64,000 bases of DNA, taken from Clostridium cibarium. GTDB lineage: Bacteria; Bacillota; Clostridia; Clostridiales; Clostridiaceae. Under the pieces are notes generated by a model, which had not been told where the DNA came from, did not search any database, and worked only from the letters and a program-made list of their open reading frames with translations. The stretch covers positions 1-64,000 of the forward strand of contig NZ_JACSRA010000006.1 of the NCBI RefSeq assembly GCF_014836335.1, in the 5' to 3' direction. The translations under genes were made by a program, and so were the position numbers. Positions 45,381-55,088 of this stretch are shown piece by piece (position 1 is the stretch's first letter; every line of letters begins with the position of its first letter).

Positions 45381-46010
45381 TTAAACTTTTATTCTTCTTA
45401 CACTACAAGATATGAAAAAATTCACCATGAAATATATTCCTGCCAAAGCCCCAAAAAGTAAAAATACTTGAGTTGAACTTACAAAACTACCCATTAGTAT
45501 CATTCCTTTCCCTGTAAACTCTTCTATTCCTACTGCCCATAAAAATGATGTATCTTTAATTACTGTTACCACTTGAGACAAAAGTGTTGGAATACATCGT
45601 CTAAAACTTTGAGGTAATACTATATATCTTAAAGTTTGTAACTTAGAAAATCCTTGTGAATAAGCTGCCTCATACTGACCATTATTAACAGAATTTATTC
45701 CTCCTCTTAAGATTTCTGCCATTACAGCTGAAGTAAATAAAGTAAATGATAATATTCCTGAATATACAGGCTTTATGGGTACTAAAAATCTTATAGACAA
45801 TATCCATAATAATAAAGGGGTATTTCTAAATACCTCTATATATAATATAGATAATCTTTCAATAATCCCTTTTGAATAATTTCTTAGTATTGCAAGAATA
45901 GTTCCAAATATTAAACTTAACACAATTGTTGAAAAAGCTATTATCAACGTTAATTTTATTCCTTCCAATAAAAATAACGCATTTGTACTATTGAAAACTT
46001 GTGATATCAT
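45381..46010 (-). CDS. Amino-acid ABC transporter permease (second subunit)
   Basis: A 209-residue HisM/GluD-type permease with about five helices and EAA loop EAAYSQGFSKLQTLRYIVLPQSFRRCIP. Its ATG overlaps the TAA of the first permease by one base, so translation is coupled. Last gene of the alsS/ABC cluster. GGGGG ribosome binding site. Confidence 0.92.
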   Translation of the reverse strand: MISQVFNSTNALFLLEGIKLTLIIAFSTIVLSLIFGTILAILRNYSKGIIERLSILYIEVFRNTPLLLWILSIRFLVPIKPVYSGILSFTLFTSAVMAEILRGGINSVNNGQYEAAYSQGFSKLQTLRYIVLPQSFRRCIPTLLSQVVTVIKDTSFLWAVGIEEFTGKGMILMGSFVSSTQVFLLFGALAGIYFMVNFFISCSVRRIKV

Positions 46011-46735
46011 TATATTCCCCCTTCAACAAAAGTTATTCTAGAATTTATAGAGGATTTGCATGTATTTTTTCTTTCTTTCTTCTTTAGCTCTAGTCTTCTT
46101 GCAAATCTTGAAAGAGGATAACATAGTATAAAGTATAAAATACCTGTTACCACATAAGCTGGTCCGTAATACATATTTCCAGATGACCACGAGTCTGCTC
46201 TATACATTAAATCTCCCCCAGCAATCATTGCTAGTACAGAAGTATTTTTTATTAGATTTACAAGTTGATTAGTAAGTGGTGGTATTATAATCTTTATAGT
46301 CTGCGGTAAAATAATATATCTCATGGTCTGAGTATGAGTAAATCCCTGAGACTTGGCTGCTTCAAATTGCCCTTTAGATATAGATGTTATTCCTGTTCTC
46401 ACAACTTCAGATATATATGCACCATGGTATATACCAACTCCTATAACTCCTATGACAAATACAGGCAAAACTACTTTTATATATGGAAGTCCATTAAACA
46501 AAAAAAATATCTGTATTACAAGCGGTGTATTTTGTATTAATTCTACATATGTTCTGCTAATAATCTTTAAAATTCTAATTTTGCTAGTAGAAAACATTCC
46601 AAAGACAACACCTAAAATTAAAGCTAATATTAAACCTAAAACTCCAACTGCAAGAGTTATAAAAAAACCATTTAAGAATACATCAAATTGACTAAAAAGC
46701 GCTTTCCATTTAAATAAAGCAAATGGCCCATTCAT
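46010..46735 (-). CDS. Amino-acid ABC transporter permease (first subunit)
   Basis: A 241-residue permease with EAA loop FEAAKSQGFTHTQTMRYIILPQTIKIIIP and a Lys/Arg-rich C-terminus. With the next gene it forms a heterodimeric channel of the glutamate/aspartate type (GluC/GluD, GltJ/GltK). ATG 46735 follows GGGAG and overlaps the stop of the binding-protein gene by one base (TAATG); the longer GTG frame from 46750 is less likely. Confidence 0.92.
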   Translation of the reverse strand: MNGPFALFKWKALFSQFDVFLNGFFITLAVGVLGLILALILGVVFGMFSTSKIRILKIISRTYVELIQNTPLVIQIFFLFNGLPYIKVVLPVFVIGVIGVGIYHGAYISEVVRTGITSISKGQFEAAKSQGFTHTQTMRYIILPQTIKIIIPPLTNQLVNLIKNTSVLAMIAGGDLMYRADSWSSGNMYYGPAYVVTGILYFILCYPLSRFARRLELKKKERKNTCKSSINSRITFVEGGI

Positions 46736-47541
46736 TATTTTATCTCCCACTTTTGGATTAACTTATCCATTTCCCCTGAAATCTTCATATCATTTACTAC
46801 TTCATTAATAAGTTTAGCCAATTCTGTATTCTCCTTTTTACTTGCAATTCCATACTCTTGTGGGTTATATCTATCATCTAATATCACTGTTGAATCATCT
46901 ACATATCCATTTAAAATGGAAGCATCAACTGCAAAACAGTCAACTCTGCTTGAATCTAATGCTGCTTTGATTTCAGGATAACTACCAAATTCCGAAAATT
47001 TCAATTTCACTCCTTGCTTATTTGCTTCATCCTCTAATGCAACCTTAGTTGTAGAACTTTGTGCTACTCCCACGGTCTTTCCATCTAAGTCCTTTAATGA
47101 TGATGCCCCTAAACTCTTCTTAACTAGTAGCCCTACTCCATCTTTCAAATATGTGTCTGAAAAATTATAACTCTTCTTTCTCTCTTCTGTTATTGTAAAT
47201 GTTGCTGCAACCATATCTACTTCCCCATTATCAAGTAGTGGTCCCCTTGTCTTAGCTGTAACCCCTTGTAATTCAATTTTATTTTCTTCTCCAAAGATTT
47301 TCTTTGCTACTTGTTTTGATAAATCTACCTCAAATCCTTCTATTTCCCCTGTAGATGCATTTTTGTAACCAAACTTAGGCACATCTACTTTCACTCCAAC
47401 TTTTAATACTCCTCTATCTTTTATTACCTGAATTTCTCTTGACTCGGAACTATTTCCCGAATCTTTTGAATCTGTTCCACATCCAGCCATCATCATAGAT
47501 AAGCCTATTCCTATTGCTAATATTAATTTTTTAAATTTCAT
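46735..47541 (-). CDS. Amino-acid ABC transporter substrate-binding lipoprotein
   Basis: A 268-residue family 3 solute-binding protein with signal peptide and lipobox MMAGC. The mature part starts with VIKDRGVLKVGVKVDVPKFGY and has GFEVDLSKQVAKKIFG, MVAATFTITEERKKSYNFSDTYL and SRVDCFAVDASIL. These resemble glutamate/aspartate/cysteine binders of the GluB/Peb1 group. The ligand is not determined. It sits 25 nt after the ATPase gene. Confidence 0.9.
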   Translation of the reverse strand: MKFKKLILAIGIGLSMMMAGCGTDSKDSGNSSESREIQVIKDRGVLKVGVKVDVPKFGYKNASTGEIEGFEVDLSKQVAKKIFGEENKIELQGVTAKTRGPLLDNGEVDMVAATFTITEERKKSYNFSDTYLKDGVGLLVKKSLGASSLKDLDGKTVGVAQSSTTKVALEDEANKQGVKLKFSEFGSYPEIKAALDSSRVDCFAVDASILNGYVDDSTVILDDRYNPQEYGIASKKENTELAKLINEVVNDMKISGEMDKLIQKWEIK

Positions 47542-47566
47542 ATTTTTGCCCCCTTTTAATAAAATG

Positions 47567-48289
47567 TTATCTTATAACTTTGCTCAAAAAACTTTTTGCT
47601 CTTTCGTTTCTAGGATTATTAAAAAACTCCTCTGGCTTTCCTTCTTCGATTATCTGTCCATTATCCATAAAAATAATCCTATCTGCTACTTGTTTAGCAA
47701 AGCCCATTTCATGAGTAACTACAACCATAGTAATGTTCTCTTTTGACAATCCAACTATTACATCTAATACCTCTTGAATCATTTCAGGATCTAATGCTGA
47801 AGTTGGCTCATCAAATAACATTATTTTCGGATGCATATTTAGTGCTCTTGCAATTGCAACTCTTTGCTGCTGTCCGCCTGACAATTCATTTGGATAAGCA
47901 TTAGCTTTATCAGCAAGCCCTACCTTCTCCAAGTATTTTAATCCTGATTCCTCTGCAACTTTCTTACTTACATTTTGAAGTTTTATAGGTGCCAAAGTAA
48001 GATTTTCTAGTACAGTCATATGTGGATATAAATTAAATTGCTGAAAAACCATGGATGTATATTGTCTAACATTAACTAAATTCTTTTTTGAGCTTAGATC
48101 ATTTCCCTCTACTATTACTTTACCTTCTGTAGGCTCTTCCAAATAATTCATACACCTTATAAGAGTTGATTTTCCAGAGCCACTAGGTCCTATCACAACT
48201 AATTTTTCACCTTCATTAACCTTTAAATTTATATTTTTTAGAACATGCACATTCCCAAAATTCTTAACTACATTTTCTAAATTTATCAT
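47567..48289 (-). CDS. Amino-acid ABC transporter ATP-binding protein
   Basis: A 240-residue GlnQ-family ATPase: Walker [12 protein letters not shown]-loop [10 protein letters not shown], signature ELSGGQQQR, Walker [16 protein letters not shown]-loop [11 protein letters not shown], all intact. It begins 37 nt after alsS with a GGGGGG ribosome binding site and no terminator between, so it is probably co-transcribed with alsS and followed by the binding protein and two permeases. Confidence 0.94.
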   Translation of the reverse strand: MINLENVVKNFGNVHVLKNINLKVNEGEKLVVIGPSGSGKSTLIRCMNYLEEPTEGKVIVEGNDLSSKKNLVNVRQYTSMVFQQFNLYPHMTVLENLTLAPIKLQNVSKKVAEESGLKYLEKVGLADKANAYPNELSGGQQQRVAIARALNMHPKIMLFDEPTSALDPEMIQEVLDVIVGLSKENITMVVVTHEMGFAKQVADRIIFMDNGQIIEEGKPEEFFNNPRNERAKSFLSKVIR

Positions 48290-48326
48290 CTAAGTCCCCC
48301 CCTTTAATTTAAGCCAATATATGCTT

Positions 48327-50012
48327 TTATGAATTTTCACATATTTCTTTTAGATACCTAGTTAATTTTACATTTTCGTTATAGTCAACTTTACAATCTA
48401 CAATTGCTGGTACTGTTTGCTTAAAAGCTTCTTCTAGTGTTGGAATTAAATCTTCAGCCTTCTCAATAACATATCCTTTAGCATTCATACTTTCTGCTAA
48501 TTTTACAAAGTCTGGATTAGTAAAATCAACATAACAACTCTTTCCATATTGATCAAGCTGTTTCCATTTAATAAGTCCATAATTGCTATCGTTAAATATT
48601 AGTGTTACAAACGGCACCCCTATGCGAATAGCTGTCTCAATTTCTTGGCAATTCATCATAAATCCACCATCACCAGTTATAGTTAAAACCTTTTTATCTG
48701 GATTAATTAATTTTGCTGCAATTGCTCCCGGCACCCCTATCCCCATAGTTGCAAAACCATTTGAAATTATACAAGTATTTGGCTTATAGCAATTATAATA
48801 CCTTGCAATCCACATCTTATGTGCCCCAACATCAGAAACAAGAATATCGTCTGGCCCCATAACTTTTCTAACATCAGACAAAATCTTTTGTGGCTTCATA
48901 GGAAACGACATATCATCAGCATAACTTTCATATTCATCCTGAATTTTTTTCCTAATTTCTAATGCATATTCTGGCTCATCTTTTCTTGTTGTCCTTCTTT
49001 TTATATTTAATAGAGATTCTGAAATATCACCTATAACCTCTACTTTGGGCTGATATAGCTTATTAATATGAGCTGGTCTTGTGTCAATGTGTATAATTTC
49101 AACATGTCCATCTGGATTCCATTTTGACGGTCCATATTCTACAATGTCATATCCAACAGCAATAACTAAATCTGAATTCTCAATTAATTTATTTGCATAG
49201 TCTTTTTGCGGAATTCCAATGGTAGCTATTGAATAAAAATTATCACAAGGAATTATCCCCTTTGACATCATGGTCATAATAACAGGAATCTTTAAATCTG
49301 TTGCAAACTTTGTTAAAGCCTCACTTGCATTTCCTCTTACAGCACTACTTCCTGCCAATATTATTGGATTTTTTGCTTTGAATATCTCCGCTGCTGCTTC
49401 TTCAATAGTTTCTATCTCTGCTACTTCCTTAGGTGGTAACTTCTTTCTTAATGGTTTCTCACCATAATCTACTTTCATTTTTGATATATTAACAGGCAAA
49501 TCAATATGGCATGCCCCAGGTTTTTCACTTTCAGCATATTTAAATGCAATACGTACAATTTCATTTACTGTACTAGGACGAACAATCATCTTACTCCTCT
49601 TTGTAATTGGTTCAAACATCTTGCATAAATCTAAAAACTGATGAGATGTTAAGTGCATTCTTTCTGTTCCCACTTGTCCAGTTATAGCTACTAACGGTGC
49701 TCCATCACTATGCGCATCTGCTACACCAGTTACCAAATTTGTAGCACCTGGACCAAGTGTAGATAAACATACCCCTGCCTTTCCGGTTAATCTACCATAG
49801 ACATCTGCCATAAAAGCTGCACCTTGTTCATGTCTAGTTGTTATAAATTTAATAGAAGAATGATATATTGCATTCATAACTTCAAGATTTTCTTCTCCTG
49901 GAATACCAAAAATATATTCTACTCCTTCTTCTTCTAAGCACTGCACTAATAACTCTGCCGTATTTAGTTGTGTCTTTTTAGATCCCTTTTTCTCTATTGT
50001 CTTAATCTCCAT
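48327..50012 (-). CDS. alsS: Catabolic acetolactate synthase
   Basis: A ThDP enzyme of about 561 residues that joins two pyruvates to 2-acetolactate (acetoin/butanediol route or branched-chain amino acids). Catalytic Glu lies in FGIPGEENLEVM; the ThDP motif is GDGGFMMNCQEIETA...FNDSNYGLIKW. GYDIVEYGPSKWN replaces the RFDDR FAD-loop of anabolic enzymes, which marks the FAD-independent AlsS/BudB type. No small regulatory subunit gene is adjacent. ATG 50012 follows GGGGA; an ATG at 50027 is also possible. Preceded by a promoter and a terminator-like hairpin in a very short leader. Confidence 0.93.
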   Translation of the reverse strand: MEIKTIEKKGSKKTQLNTAELLVQCLEEEGVEYIFGIPGEENLEVMNAIYHSSIKFITTRHEQGAAFMADVYGRLTGKAGVCLSTLGPGATNLVTGVADAHSDGAPLVAITGQVGTERMHLTSHQFLDLCKMFEPITKRSKMIVRPSTVNEIVRIAFKYAESEKPGACHIDLPVNISKMKVDYGEKPLRKKLPPKEVAEIETIEEAAAEIFKAKNPIILAGSSAVRGNASEALTKFATDLKIPVIMTMMSKGIIPCDNFYSIATIGIPQKDYANKLIENSDLVIAVGYDIVEYGPSKWNPDGHVEIIHIDTRPAHINKLYQPKVEVIGDISESLLNIKRRTTRKDEPEYALEIRKKIQDEYESYADDMSFPMKPQKILSDVRKVMGPDDILVSDVGAHKMWIARYYNCYKPNTCIISNGFATMGIGVPGAIAAKLINPDKKVLTITGDGGFMMNCQEIETAIRIGVPFVTLIFNDSNYGLIKWKQLDQYGKSCYVDFTNPDFVKLAESMNAKGYVIEKAEDLIPTLEEAFKQTVPAIVDCKVDYNENVKLTRYLKEICENS

Positions 50013-50061
50013 TGTTTTAATCCCCATTTCAAGTACTTTTTAATAAAAAACATAAATTTTA

Positions 50062-50097
50062 ATAAAAAAGGAGCCTTGGCATAAATACCAAAGCTCC
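50062..50097 (-). terminator. Terminator in the alsS leader (putative attenuator)
   Basis: On the minus strand GGAGCTTTGG pairs with CCAAGGCTCC over an 8-nt loop and is followed by TTTTTTAT. It lies about 20 nt after the predicted transcription start and 50 nt before alsS. The upstream gene has its own terminator, so this one belongs to the alsS leader. Confidence 0.75.
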
Positions 50098-50124
50098 ATC
50101 GCTAAATGTTAAATCTTGTAATAA

Positions 50125-50153
50125 ATTATAACTATCCTCACTACTAAAGTCAA
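50125..50153 (-). promoter_or_regulatory. alsS promoter
   Basis: On the minus strand TTGACT (50153-50148), 17-nt spacer, perfect TATAAT (50130-50125). The remaining gap, 50154-50390, is AT-rich with no gene or further element that I can support. Confidence 0.75.
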
Positions 50154-50388
50154 TCTATTTTACAATTCTGTTTTTTTAATAGTTTTTTAGTTGATTTAGT
50201 TTATATATTTAAAAAATACTTTCAATATTTCTTTCATTATTTATTATATAAACTTAAATTTTTTAAGAAATCATAAGCTACCTCTTTTTTCGTTACAAAA
50301 CAAGTACAAAGACAGATAACTGAATTCTTTTCATTATATTTTTCCCAATAGGTAGTGTATTTATAAATATCCTGATTAAATTTATTGA

Positions 50389-50429
50389 TAAAACAAGCCA
50401 ATAATACCTTATTAGTATCATTGGCTTGT
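50389..50429 (-). terminator. Terminator of the ferric-reductase-like gene
   Basis: ACAAGCCAATAATAC pairs with GTATCATTGGCTTGT with one mismatch, followed on the minus strand by TTTTATC. Confidence 0.8.
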
Positions 50430-50431
50430 TT

Positions 50432-51136
50432 TTAATTCATTGCTAATAATTTAGCTTGTCTCATTTTTTCATATTTAAATAATCTTAAAACTGTATATGA
50501 ACCAAATATAGCTGTGTAAGTAATTAATCTTAAGTAATCTAACTCTTTATCATTAAATAATATAAGTACTATATGAAGATATGCTAAAAAATAAAATGCA
50601 TATGCCCATCTTTGAAGTCTTTTCCACTTGACTGCCTTCATTCTTCTTCTTATTTTTTTTATTGACGTAATGAATAAAGGTATCATAATAATAAACCCGA
50701 TAATTCCAACTACTATGTATTCTAAATACAACACCGAGAATGTTCCTTCACTAAACATTTTAGGAAGCTTAAGTAAGATAAAACGAGTAAAATATATAAT
50801 ACCGTGAGGCAACATAAGGATAGATCCTATTATTGCTAGTTCTGCTCTAATTCCTAATAGTTTTCTTGTTATTTTCCATTTTGGATTCAATGCACCTGCA
50901 AACATTACTAAGATAAAAAATGCTATTGAAATTAATCCCCTAATAGAAACTTTTTCTAAAGAAAGAATAAATCCACCTAAATTTGCCCCTGAAGCAATTC
51001 TAAGGATTTCATAAGTAGCAGTAATTATTGCAATTACTGTTGCTATAGAATAATAAATATAGCTATTCTTTTTTATGCTTGCCGTTAAAAACAAAGCTAA
51101 AGTTGTTACAATAATTAATGACATAATTAAATTCAT
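50432..51136 (-). CDS. Ferric-reductase-like transmembrane protein
   Basis: A 234-residue membrane protein with about six helices. LPHGIIYFTRFI and the later WKRLQRWAYAFYFLAYLHIVL resemble the heme-binding helices of the ferric reductase-like domain family (MsrQ/YedZ, FRD). The His residues in PHG and YLH are possible heme ligands. No flavin or NAD(P)H domain is attached, so the electron donor must be separate; the flavinylated module at 40.6-43.3 kb is one thinkable source, without direct evidence. Monocistronic. Confidence 0.72.
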   Translation of the reverse strand: MNLIMSLIIVTTLALFLTASIKKNSYIYYSIATVIAIITATYEILRIASGANLGGFILSLEKVSIRGLISIAFFILVMFAGALNPKWKITRKLLGIRAELAIIGSILMLPHGIIYFTRFILLKLPKMFSEGTFSVLYLEYIVVGIIGFIIMIPLFITSIKKIRRRMKAVKWKRLQRWAYAFYFLAYLHIVLILFNDKELDYLRLITYTAIFGSYTVLRLFKYEKMRQAKLLAMN

Positions 51137-51332
51137 ATGAATCTCACCTCTTTTTTATTGATATTAATTATCATTATAGTTTGCTATACTTTGGAAGTCA
51201 ATACATAATCTAATAATTATCCTTTTTTCTTATTTACATAATCCAAAATTACGACTTATTTTTGTGATATTTTTACATTTAAGGTGTATAATATAATTAT
51301 AACCATATTATGTTTAAAAGGAGATGTTTTTT

Positions 51333-53468
51333 ATGCTATCTTATTTATGCTTAATTTACGGAGTTATACTTATTTCAATTCTTGTCATTATCTATCTGGC
51401 TAAATACACCTTTTCTCAAGATAAGGGTACAGATAAAATGCAAGAAATTTCAAACTTTATCAAAGAAGGTGCTATGGCATTTATAAAAAGGCAGTACAAA
51501 ACCATAGCTATCTTATCTATCTTAGCTTTATTTTTAATTGTCTTTTGTAATTACTTAGGTAATTTATCTAAAGGTTCTAGCTCAGCTATATCTATCTCTA
51601 TTCATACTGGGATAGCTTTTATAACTGGAGCTTTTTGTTCTGCTTTATCCGGCTATATAGGTATGTACATGGCTGTAAATTCTAACATTAGAGCTGCTGC
51701 TGGTGCAAAAAAAGGACTAAACCATGCTCTTCAAATAGCACTTAAAGGTGGCGCTGTAACTGGACTTGCTGTTACAGCTTTATCTCTCTTTGGTGTTGCT
51801 TCATTATTTTTAGTATATGGGGGAATATCAGGTAATGATACATTAATTAAAGAAGCTCCATCCCTTATAGTTGGATTTGGTTTTGGTGCTTCCTTTGTAG
51901 CTCTTTTTGCACAACTTGGTGGTGGTATATATACAAAAGCAGCTGATGTTGGAGCTGATCTTGTGGGAAAAGTTGAAGCTGGTATCCCTGAAGACGATCC
52001 AAGAAATCCAGCTGTTATAGCTGATCTTGTTGGTGACAATGTTGGTGACTGTGCAGGTAGAGGAGCTGACCTTTTTGAATCAACAGCTGCTGAAAATATA
52101 GGTGCTATGATACTTGGAGTTGCTCTTTATCCTATCTTTGGCTGGAAAGGCATATTATTTCCTCTTGTAGCTCGTGCTTTTGGTATTATAGCTTCAATTG
52201 TTGGAATATTTACTGTTAAAGTAAAAGATGATAAAGATGATCCTATGAAAGCTCTTAAGAAAGGCTTTTTCATTACATCATTACTAAACCTTATATTATT
52301 ATTTTTTGTAGTTAAAAACATGCTAAGCGGAACACTATCTAACGGAAGCACTGTAAATTATTTATATCTGTATGGATGTGTATTTGCAGGCATATTCCTT
52401 AGTTATGTCTTCGTTCTTATTACAGATTATTATACTTCTATAAATCGTAAACCAGTAAAAGATATTGCTAATTCTTCTCAAACTGGAGCAGCAACTAATA
52501 TAATAACTGGTCTTTCCGTAGGTATGGAATCTACTGCTTTGCCTGTTATATTTATTTCTATATGCATATTTGTAGCCTACAAATTAGGTGATTTAGCTAT
52601 GCCTGGTGTAGCTAATTCTGGTCTTTACGGCACAGCTATAGCTACAATGGGAATGTTATCCACTTGCACATACATCCTTGCTATGGATACCTTTGGTCCA
52701 ATAACTGATAATGCTGGCGGTATTACAGAAATGTCTGGTGCACCTGAAGAAATTAGAGTGGTAACAGATAGATTGGATGCTTGCGGAAATACTACAAAAG
52801 CATTAACAAAAGGTTATGCTGTAGGTTCTGCAGCACTTGCAACATTCCTTTTATTCTCTGCTTACTTAGATGAAGTTAAGAGAATTTTGGATAAGCCTTT
52901 AGATTCTTGGTTTGCAATTGATATAGGAAAACCCGAAGTATTTATAGGAGGATTTATCGGTGCCATGGTAGTATTTCTATTTAGTTCTACTGCCATAAGA
53001 GCAGTTGGCAGAGCTGCACAATATGTAATTCTAGAAGTTAGAAGACAATTTAATGAGATTAAAGGAATAATGGATGGCTCAACAAAACCTGATTATGCTA
53101 GTTGTGTTGATATAGTTACTAAAGGAGCTTTAAAAGAAATGATACTTCCAGGAATCTTAGTAGTTTTCACTCCTGTTATAGTTGGTATACTTTTAGGAAA
53201 AGAATCTGCTGGTGCTTTCCTTATGATTACTACTATTGCTGGAGTTATTATGGCCCTATTCTTAAATAATGGTGGTGGAGCATGGGATAATGCAAAAAAA
53301 CTTATAGAATTAGGTGAACATGGCGGAAAAAATTCTGAAGCCCATAAGGCCAGCGTAGTTGGTGATACAGTCGGTGACCCATTTAAAGATACAGCTGGTC
53401 CATCACTTCATGTTCTCATAAAACTTGTAAGCACTTTAACTTTAGTATTTGTTACATTATTTAAATAA
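51333..53468 (+). CDS. hppA: Membrane-bound proton-translocating pyrophosphatase
   Basis: A 711-residue pump with about 16 helices that couples PPi hydrolysis to ion transport. The active-site loop is DDPRNPAVIADLVGDNVGDCAGRG, followed by the C-terminal GGAWDNAKK and GDTVGDPFKDTAGPS. At the selectivity position the motif reads GNTTKALTKG, with Lys489 where K+-dependent enzymes have Ala, so a K+-independent H+ pump is predicted. ATG 51333 has AGGAG 9 nt upstream; the ATG at 51324 is too close to it. Confidence 0.95.
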   Translation: MLSYLCLIYGVILISILVIIYLAKYTFSQDKGTDKMQEISNFIKEGAMAFIKRQYKTIAILSILALFLIVFCNYLGNLSKGSSSAISISIHTGIAFITGAFCSALSGYIGMYMAVNSNIRAAAGAKKGLNHALQIALKGGAVTGLAVTALSLFGVASLFLVYGGISGNDTLIKEAPSLIVGFGFGASFVALFAQLGGGIYTKAADVGADLVGKVEAGIPEDDPRNPAVIADLVGDNVGDCAGRGADLFESTAAENIGAMILGVALYPIFGWKGILFPLVARAFGIIASIVGIFTVKVKDDKDDPMKALKKGFFITSLLNLILLFFVVKNMLSGTLSNGSTVNYLYLYGCVFAGIFLSYVFVLITDYYTSINRKPVKDIANSSQTGAATNIITGLSVGMESTALPVIFISICIFVAYKLGDLAMPGVANSGLYGTAIATMGMLSTCTYILAMDTFGPITDNAGGITEMSGAPEEIRVVTDRLDACGNTTKALTKGYAVGSAALATFLLFSAYLDEVKRILDKPLDSWFAIDIGKPEVFIGGFIGAMVVFLFSSTAIRAVGRAAQYVILEVRRQFNEIKGIMDGSTKPDYASCVDIVTKGALKEMILPGILVVFTPVIVGILLGKESAGAFLMITTIAGVIMALFLNNGGGAWDNAKKLIELGEHGGKNSEAHKASVVGDTVGDPFKDTAGPSLHVLIKLVSTLTLVFVTLFK

Positions 53469-53481
53469 AAAGCAAAGTTCT

Positions 53482-53524
53482 AGGCTACCTTAAAGATATA
53501 AATCTAATTTTTAAGGTAGCTTAT
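53482..53524. terminator. Bidirectional terminator between hppA and rluF
   Basis: AGGCTACCTTAAA pairs with TTTAAGGTAGCTT, with flanking A/T-rich ends. Confidence 0.8.
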
Positions 53525-53527
53525 TAT

Positions 53528-54196
53528 TTAAAATTTAAACTCTTCATTATTTACATATCGCCATTTTCCATACTCTAATCCATCTATTTTTATATTCATT
53601 ATTCTAATTCTTTCAAGCTTTATTACTTTGTATCCAAAAGTTCTACTCATTTTTCTAATCTGCTTATTTAATCCTTGGGTTAAAATAATAGAATAAGTGA
53701 TATCATCAATTTTCTTCAATACACATGGCCTAGTTTTTATATCTCCAATCTCAACACCTGAAGACATCCTATCAATAAAAGAATCATCATAAGGTTTATC
53801 TAATGTAACTATATACTCCTTTTCATGATAATTATCTGATTCTAAAATCTTATTTGCTAAGTCTCCATCATTTGTAAGTAAAATTAAACCTTGAGATTCT
53901 TTATCTAATCTTCCTACTGGAAAAATATATTCAGGATAATTTAGATAACTTATTATATTATTTTCAACATCTTCTTTAGCAGTACAAGTAACACCAACCG
54001 GTTTATTTAAAAGAATATATACCTTTTCCTTTCTCTTTATAGGAACATTATCAAGAAGTATATCATCAGTCTCTTCTACCCACTGTCCTGTTATACACTT
54101 AACTCCATTTACTATTATCCTTCCCTCTTCAATAATTCTATTTGCTTCTTTTCTTGAACAAATCCCATAATTACTAAGAAGTTTATTTATCCTCAT
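53528..54196 (-). CDS. rluF: 23S rRNA pseudouridine synthase, RluF type
   Basis: A 222-residue RsuA-family enzyme. An N-terminal S4 RNA-binding domain (1-55) is followed by the synthase domain with catalytic Asp98 in VGRLDKESQGL. The GLNKQIRKM motif near the C-terminus is typical of RluF rather than RluB or RsuA; RluF makes pseudouridine 2604 in 23S rRNA. It starts one nucleotide after the LysR gene ends, so the two form an operon. Confidence 0.88.
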   Translation of the reverse strand: MRINKLLSNYGICSRKEANRIIEEGRIIVNGVKCITGQWVEETDDILLDNVPIKRKEKVYILLNKPVGVTCTAKEDVENNIISYLNYPEYIFPVGRLDKESQGLILLTNDGDLANKILESDNYHEKEYIVTLDKPYDDSFIDRMSSGVEIGDIKTRPCVLKKIDDITYSIILTQGLNKQIRKMSRTFGYKVIKLERIRIMNIKIDGLEYGKWRYVNNEEFKF

Positions 54197-54197
54197 T

Positions 54198-55088
54198 TTA
54201 ATCTAGCCTTTCATTCTTACTAAAAATCTCTATAAAACTCTTTGCTATAGATGACAGATATCTATTTTTCATCCATATAGCACCTATATTTGTTTTAAGT
54301 TCTTTATTATCAATAATTTTATATATTAAATCTTCACTTTTTATAATCTTAAAAGCTGACATTGGGATTATAGCAATCCCAAGGCCTGCCTGTGCCCACA
54401 TTAATGTGGTTCTAGAATCATCATTTTCACAAAATATAACAGGATCAAATCCTTCCTTATTGCAAGAAGAAACAATTAGGCTTTTCATTCTTCTATACAA
54501 TATAATCGGCTTATCCTCTAATTCCTTTAAAACAATACTTCTTGCATCTTCGTTCCAATCAAATTCCTTTTTCATAACTGCAATCATAGGTTCTTCTTCT
54601 AAAAAAATACCATTAAAATTATCCATATTAAATGGAGTTCTTACTATTGCCATCTCAATTATTCCTGCTGTTAATAATTCTAATAGCTCATATGTATTTC
54701 CTTCATGTATATGAAATGATATTTTGGGATATTTCTCATGAAATTCAATAACTCTTCTACTTAATAAAATCGCTCCTGATGACGACACTGTTCCTAATGA
54801 AAGTGTTCCTTGTACCCCATTTTCAAAATCCTCCAATTCTTTTTTTGTAGCTTCTGCAAGATTTATGATATTTTTTGCTCTCCTATATAATAGTTTACCA
54901 CCTTCAGTTAATGTTATATTTCTAGAACCTCTTTCCATAAGCTTAATACCAAGTTTTTCTTCTAGGACTTTTAACTGATTACTTAATGGGGGTTGTGATA
55001 TGTGCAATTTCTTAGAAGCAGCACTAATATTCCCTTCTTCAACTATAGTAACAAAATAAACTAATCTTTTTATATCTATAAAAATCAC
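54198..55088 (-). CDS. LysR-family transcriptional regulator
   Basis: A LysR regulator of 293-296 residues: winged HTH (about 1-65; GNISAASKKLHISQPPLSNQLKVLEEKLG) and a type 2 periplasmic-binding-like effector domain (about 90-296), like CynR/YofA. The only standard start is GTG 55088, which overlaps the GAGGTG ribosome binding site. An ATA at 55079 sits 6 nt after that site, exactly where homologues have the ATG of MDIKRL, so the start may be AUA. Operon with rluF; the target is unknown. Confidence 0.85.
   Translation of the reverse strand: MIFIDIKRLVYFVTIVEEGNISAASKKLHISQPPLSNQLKVLEEKLGIKLMERGSRNITLTEGGKLLYRRAKNIINLAEATKKELEDFENGVQGTLSLGTVSSSGAILLSRRVIEFHEKYPKISFHIHEGNTYELLELLTAGIIEMAIVRTPFNMDNFNGIFLEEEPMIAVMKKEFDWNEDARSIVLKELEDKPIILYRRMKSLIVSSCNKEGFDPVIFCENDDSRTTLMWAQAGLGIAIIPMSAFKIIKSEDLIYKIIDNKELKTNIGAIWMKNRYLSSIAKSFIEIFSKNERLD

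Noticed and set aside
50062-50390. T-box or known riboswitch upstream of alsS
   Set aside because: No TGGNACCGCG-like antiterminator sequence or aptamer core was found, and the promoter leaves only about 20 nt before the hairpin.
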